From positions 124,001-188,000 of the forward strand of contig CAWIOM010000017.1 of assembly GCA_963837735.1 (NCBI GenBank): a stretch of DNA of 64,000 nucleotides, read 5' to 3'. The DNA is from VRUE01 sp963837735 (GTDB lineage: Bacteria; Actinomycetota; Thermoleophilia; Solirubrobacterales; 70-9). The notes under the pieces were generated by a model, which worked only from the letters and a program-made list of their open reading frames with translations, searched no databases and was not told where the DNA came from. The position numbers and the translations under genes were made by a program. Positions 59,860-64,000 of the stretch are shown here, piece after piece (within the stretch, counting starts at the first letter, position 1; every line of letters starts with the position of its first letter).

Positions 59860-62770
59860 CACCGGCTCCCCGACCTGTCGCTGTGACTCTTGTGGTGACC
59901 ATGGTGCTTCTTCTTGTGGTGCTTCTTCTTGTGCTTCTTCTTCTTGACGCACTTGCCGTGGCGCTTGACGAAGCCCTTCTTACAGTGGAGTCGTTTCGGC
60001 TGTTCCACCTTCGGGCTCGGCGTCGTGAACGTCGAGTCTTCACCGCCGGTCGAGCCGACGGCGTTCGATGCAACGACGCGGTAGTGGTAGGTGACTCCGG
60101 GGGTCAGCCCGGTCAATGCTTCCGACACGGAGTGATCGGAGTCGTCAGAGCCGATCGCAGGGCTCTCGGCCGTGCGCGAGCCGTAGCCGCTGGTGGGACC
60201 GTACTCGACGTGGTATGTCGTCGCCGTGACGTTGGGGTTGACCTGGGCGGAGACGGTTGCGGAGGTTTCGGTCACGCCGGAGGCGCCCTCGCCGCTGACC
60301 CGCGGCGGACCGCCCGTCGCGAAGGTGAGGTCGGAACTGGTGGCCGATCCGTTGAAGTTGATCGCCACGACCTTGTAGTGGTAGGTCGTGTCCGGAAGGA
60401 GGCCCGCGAGTTTGACGTCCACGGGATGGGCGCTGTCATCGGCCGCGAGGGCCGGCCCGGGGATCGTCGTCTTTCCGTACAGGGACGACGTGCCGTATTC
60501 GAAATAGACGACCGTGGCGCCGAAGCCCGGTTTGACCTGCGCGTTGATCCTGGCCTCCGTCGCCGACCTCTCGGTGACCGAGGTGCCGGCGATCGTCGGC
60601 GCAACCGGCAGCGTCGTGACCGTCTGGTCCTGTTCGCTTTCAAAGGGCCCGCCCGGGCCTGTCGCGACGATCCTGTAGTGGTAGGTGGTTCCCGGCGCCA
60701 GGCCGGAGACCGTCGCGCTCGCGAGATGGGGCGTGGCATCCGAGCCGACGGATCCGCTCTCGGGCGTGCTCGACCCGTAGGCGCTCGTCAGGCCGTAGTC
60801 GAAGTGATAGGTGGTCGCCCCGCCCCCGTTCGGATTGACCGTGGCATTCAGGGTCACCGAATCCGTTTGGTAGTTCGAGGGCTGCAGATAGACGACCGAT
60901 GGGAACTGGAAGGTTTTGAAGGTCAGCGTCGCTCCCGTCGAAACACCGAGACTGTCGCTCGCGATGATCCGGTAGCGGTAGTTCGCGTTGGCGACAAGCC
61001 CGGTGAGCTTGAGGCTGTGGATCTGGAAACCGACGGCGGAACCTCCGTCCGACGCGGGCATCGGCGTTGAGTGTTCGAAACCGGAGCCGGTCGCAAAGCC
61101 CCATTCGAAGTAGAAGTGGGTGTCTTCGCCGTTTCCGATCCAGGAGCCGTTCAGCGTGACCGAGCTGGAGGTGAGCGCGGAGACGGCTTCGGTGGTCAGT
61201 GCAGTGACGGCGTTTTGCGAGGAGAAAACGACGTCATTCCCCGGGCTTTCGCCTTTCGGGTTGCTCATCACCACCCGGTAGTGGTATTCGGTGTCGGACG
61301 TGAGACCCGTGATCGGTGCGCTGACCGCAGTGTGAACGGCGGGGGAGCCGGCGTCGGTGTCCGGGGTCGAGTGTTCGTAGGGATTGCCTTTCAGTCCCCA
61401 TTCGAAGAAGTAGTGGGTGTCTTCGCCGTTGCCGTCGAACGAGGCTCTGAGGGTCGCCGAGCTGGTAGTGATCGGGGACGGTTCTTCCGTCAGCACGTTC
61501 TGGACGTAGTGGGGCACGAATGTCTTGTCTTTGCCGTAGCCGCTTCCGGTCGCATTGGCGGCGACGACTCGGTAGTGGTAGAGGGTCTCGCCGACCAATC
61601 CGGTCAGCTGGGCCGTGATGTTCGTGCTCGTGCCTTCGAGGTATGGGGTAGCCGGTTCACACGGCACCGAGCTGTCGTAGGCTTCCCCGCGCGGCTTTGC
61701 GCTGAGGCCGTATTCGACGACGCAGCTTGTGACCGACCCATTGCTCAGCGCTTCGACGCTGCCGTCGACGAGGCCTTCCCCGGTCGCGCTCCCCGTGGTC
61801 GCGCTTGGAACGATGTGCGAGGGAAATTCGTAGATGCGCCCGCTCGCCTGGGTGCCCGACTCCGCGTAGACGGTGTCAGTGGCTTCGTCGAGGGAGAGGC
61901 TGTTGACGCCGCCGGCGACCGCGACTTTCTCGAGCCGTTCGCCGTCTTCGGTGCCGTAGGCCTCGAACCCGCTTGCGGTGGCGACGTAGACCTTCTTCAA
62001 CGCTCCGTTGACGACGATGTCGCGAGTTTCGGAGAAGCCGGACCCCGAGACCGGCGTCGAGGTCGTGTATTCGCTCGCCGCCGTGTACTTGTAGGATCGT
62101 CCCGACTGACTCTTGACGCGCGAAGTAGTCGTTGTTGGTCGGGTCGATCGCCAGTTGCGGGCAACCGCCTGCCTGCGGGAGCGATTTCAGCGGTTCGCCC
62201 TGATAGGTGAAGCGGCTGATCGTCGGCGGCTGGGGAAACTGGCTGAAGGCCCAGACGTCGCCGTTGGGCAGAACCGCCGTGCTGCAGATGCTGGTCGTGA
62301 TTGCGGGCCAGCCGCTTCCGACTGCGGTTCCGTCCGGTTTGAACGCGCCGATTTCGGACGCCGACTGACCGCCGGAGATCAGGTAGTAGCGGCCTTTGGA
62401 GGGGCCGTTGGTGTTGTCGACCGTGATGTCGCTGCCCGAGCAGAAGGTGTTTGCGAGACTCGGGCTCTTCGGGAAACCGGGGAGCACTACCGCCGTACCC
62501 GGGCTGGTGATTTCGAGCCCGTAGACCTTCGTGTCCGAGAGCAGGTAGATCCGTTTTTCGGCGGCCTGGTATGCGATCCGGCAGCTGTTGCCGGTGCCGC
62601 TGGTGGGAAGGACTTCCTTCCCGTATGTGCCGAGGGCGGTCGTGTGGATGTTTTCGGCCGAAGCGGAGGAGGCGCCGAGCAACAGGCCGACGGCAAGGAC
62701 CAGCGAAAGCGCACCGAGAGAACGGCGTACGGCGCTGGACGAGGTACGCGCCTGTCTCCTCTACCTTCAC
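59859..62770 (-). CDS. Large secreted NHL/Fn3 protein E with KH-rich tail, first gene of the operon (frameshifted)
   Basis: A GTG at 62770 follows AAGGAG and reads MKVEETGAYLVQR; a frame change near 62725 restores a signal peptide (LGALSLVLAVGLLLGASSASA). After NHL-like N-terminal repeats (GGQSASEIGAFKPDG) come about seven Fn3-like units (YHYRVVAANATGSGYG, FFEWGLKGNPYEHSTPD and similar), all sharing the E-Y/W-G-x-x-x-x-YGSxTP style. The tail is CKKGFVKRHGKCVKKKKH followed by further Lys/His repeats. A second frame change lies near 62110. The gene has no PD40 domain, unlike B and D. It is the promoter-proximal gene of the cluster. Confidence 0.82.
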
Positions 62771-62914
62771 AGTCTCTCTCCTTGACGGTCTGAAAGGCCG
62801 TCTTCCTGCATTCCCTGAGTTCCCTTTGGAGTGCAGGCCCCTGGCCCTATGTCTTGTGCTGTCCCTGCCCGCTCCCATGCGGGCAAGCGCCACTGTAGCC
62901 AGCCCGCTCGCGGT

Positions 62915-62999
62915 TTTGTCAACCCTGGTACCCGAGAAATTGTAAAAGTTGGTACTGCTCGCGTCACCTCCAGTACGCCGGTTTTGTCAAATCTCGTAC
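62915..62999. promoter_or_regulatory. Operator motif triple between the operon and the TetR gene
   Basis: TTTGTCAACCCTGGTAC (62915), ATTGTAAAAGTTGGTAC (62939) and TTTGTCAAATCTCGTAC (62983) share the consensus WWTGTMAANNNNSGTAC. The first lies about 145 bp upstream of the operon start and, read on the minus strand, contains TTGACA followed at 18-19 bp by TACAGT. Confidence 0.6.
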
Positions 63000-63038
63000 A
63001 CGCCCGGCGGCGCCCGCGAGGGTTATCTTCTGCCCGGG

Positions 63039-64000
63039 ATGGCGCCTGCGGAGCGAGGTCCTCAATCGGTCGAGCCTCTCTTCCCTCCGGTCACGGGAGG
63101 GCTGAGGGGTCTGACCCCGGAGCGGGTCTCCGATCACCAGCGGGTCCGGCTCGAGACGGCGATGGTCGACGCGGTCGCCCGCACGGCTACTCGGGAACCA
63201 CCCTGCGCGAGCTGGTCCGACTCGCCGGGGTCTCGAAGTCGACCTTCTACGAGCACTTCGAGAGCAAGCAGGAGGCCTTCCTCGCGACGTCCGACGAGAT
63301 CCTCGACCGGATGACGGAGCGGGTCGACGCAGCCTACGAGGCCGGCGGCGACTACCGCGAGCGCCTGGTCGCGGCGCTGGCGACGTTCATGGACCTGGTG
63401 ATCGGCGAGCCCCGCGGCGGCGACCCTGGCGATCGTCGACATCATGACGCTGGGCCGGGCCGGCCTGGAGCATCGGGAACGCGTCTCGGCCGTATTCGAA
63501 ACCGTGATCCGCGAGAGCTTCGACCGCTCGCCCTCGGAGGTCGCGGTGAGCGAGTTGACGGTGCGCGCGATCGCGGCCGGCTTTCGCGGCGTCGTCTATC
63601 GCCATCTGCGGGACGGAACGCCCGAGAAGTCTGCCGGGCCTGGTCGACGAGCTGGCGGACTACGCCCTCGGCTACCAGCAGCCCGACGGCGAGGCGGTGC
63701 TCGCAGGCCGCCGCCGCCGCCGAGGAGCCGAGGCCGGAGGCCGCCGAGGGGACCGGCAAGGAGCTTGACTGGGCCGAGCCTCCCGACAGCCCCAGCAGCC
63801 GCGCCGAGCTGACCCAGCGCGAACGGATCGTCCGCGCGGCCGGCAGGCTGGTGGTCGAGAAGGGCTACGAGGCGCTCAGCATCCCCGCGATCTCGGCCTC
63901 TGCAGGAACCTCCAACCAGACCTTCTACGAACATTTCGACAACAAACGCGAGGCCTTCATCGCAGCCTTCGACGTCAACGCCTCCGAGGCACTGTTCGCG
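63039..64000 (+). CDS. TetR family regulator with two TetR units (partial, frameshifted)
   Basis: ATG 63039 lies 12 bases after TTATCT, so a leaderless or near-leaderless transcript is likely. The first DNA-binding domain reads YSGTTLRELVRLAGVSKSTFYEHFESKQEAFLATSDEILDRM. A second follows after about 190 residues (GYEALSIPAISASAGTSNQTFYEHFDNKREAFIAAFDVNASEALFA) and runs off the window. Frame changes occur near 63180, 63415, 63630 and 63705. A chain with two TetR-type units can act as an internal pseudo-dimer or bridge two operators. It is divergent from the secreted operon and next to three motif copies. Confidence 0.8.

Overview
The window is about 64 kb of very GC-rich DNA from a high-GC Gram-positive bacterium. 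It is most likely a member of the class Thermoleophilia (Solirubrobacterales or relatives), probably from a draft or metagenomic assembly. The grounds are the combination of secreted proteins with AV-x-x-x-K-(L/I) stalk repeats, NHL/PD40 proteins carrying DCRAYELVSP-type motifs and Lys/His-rich tails, a Kgd-type 2-oxoglutarate dehydrogenase, a DPPR-synthase-like UbiA protein and PccB/mutase genes. This placement is inference from protein content; no rRNA or tRNA gene is present.

Layout. 1-2.6 kb: four tandem minus-strand paralogues of a surface stalk-and-head protein sharing an almost identical coding block. 2.7-5.4 kb: an aminoglycoside-phosphotransferase-like kinase, divergent from a histidine kinase and single-domain response regulator. 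5.6-12.8 kb: DEAD-box helicase, quinone-oxidoreductase-like MDR, PfkB sugar kinase, citrate synthase, three small conserved genes, and a UbiA/DPPR synthase homologue. 12.85-15.5 kb: an OmpR-type two-component system behind a small secreted protein. 15.6-19.3 kb: alkyl-DHAP-synthase-like flavoprotein plus a didomain SDR (fatty acyl-CoA reductase type), a candidate ether-lipid pair. 19.3-28 kb: an unusual lipoyl-PSBD-E2-E1 2-oxoglutarate dehydrogenase, DUF3817 protein, aconitase, and an SDR; with citrate synthase these make much of the oxidative TCA cycle. 28-28.7 kb: a c-di-AMP riboswitch in front of an NlpC/P60 cell-wall hydrolase. 28.9-32.8 kb: a potABCD-like polyamine ABC transporter. 32.9-35.5 kb: DUF559 protein flanked by a repeated start region, and PccB. 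35.6-41.2 kb: another stalk protein, small hypotheticals, PrmA, acyl-CoA mutase and UDP-xylose-synthase-like epimerase. 41.4-44.6 kb: sigma factor fused to an anti-sigma zinc finger and membrane segment, coupled to a secreted Ig-like protein. 44.7-45.7 kb: a Lys-rich coiled-coil gene behind two LexA-like boxes, and a decayed TetR gene. 46-62.8 kb: a 16.8 kb, five-gene, tightly packed operon of large secreted NHL/Fn3/PD40 proteins, containing a duplicated gene pair. 63-64 kb: a TetR regulator with two TetR units, cut by the window end.

The most interesting block is the five-gene secreted operon with its TetR genes: a 17-bp motif recurs seven times, only in the promoter regions next to the two TetR loci that bracket the operon. 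The sequence also carries roughly 30 apparent single-base frameshifts, many in housekeeping genes (aconitase, Kgd, mutase), so most broken reading frames here are probably assembly errors rather than pseudogenes. I give such genes as one span and state where the frame changes.
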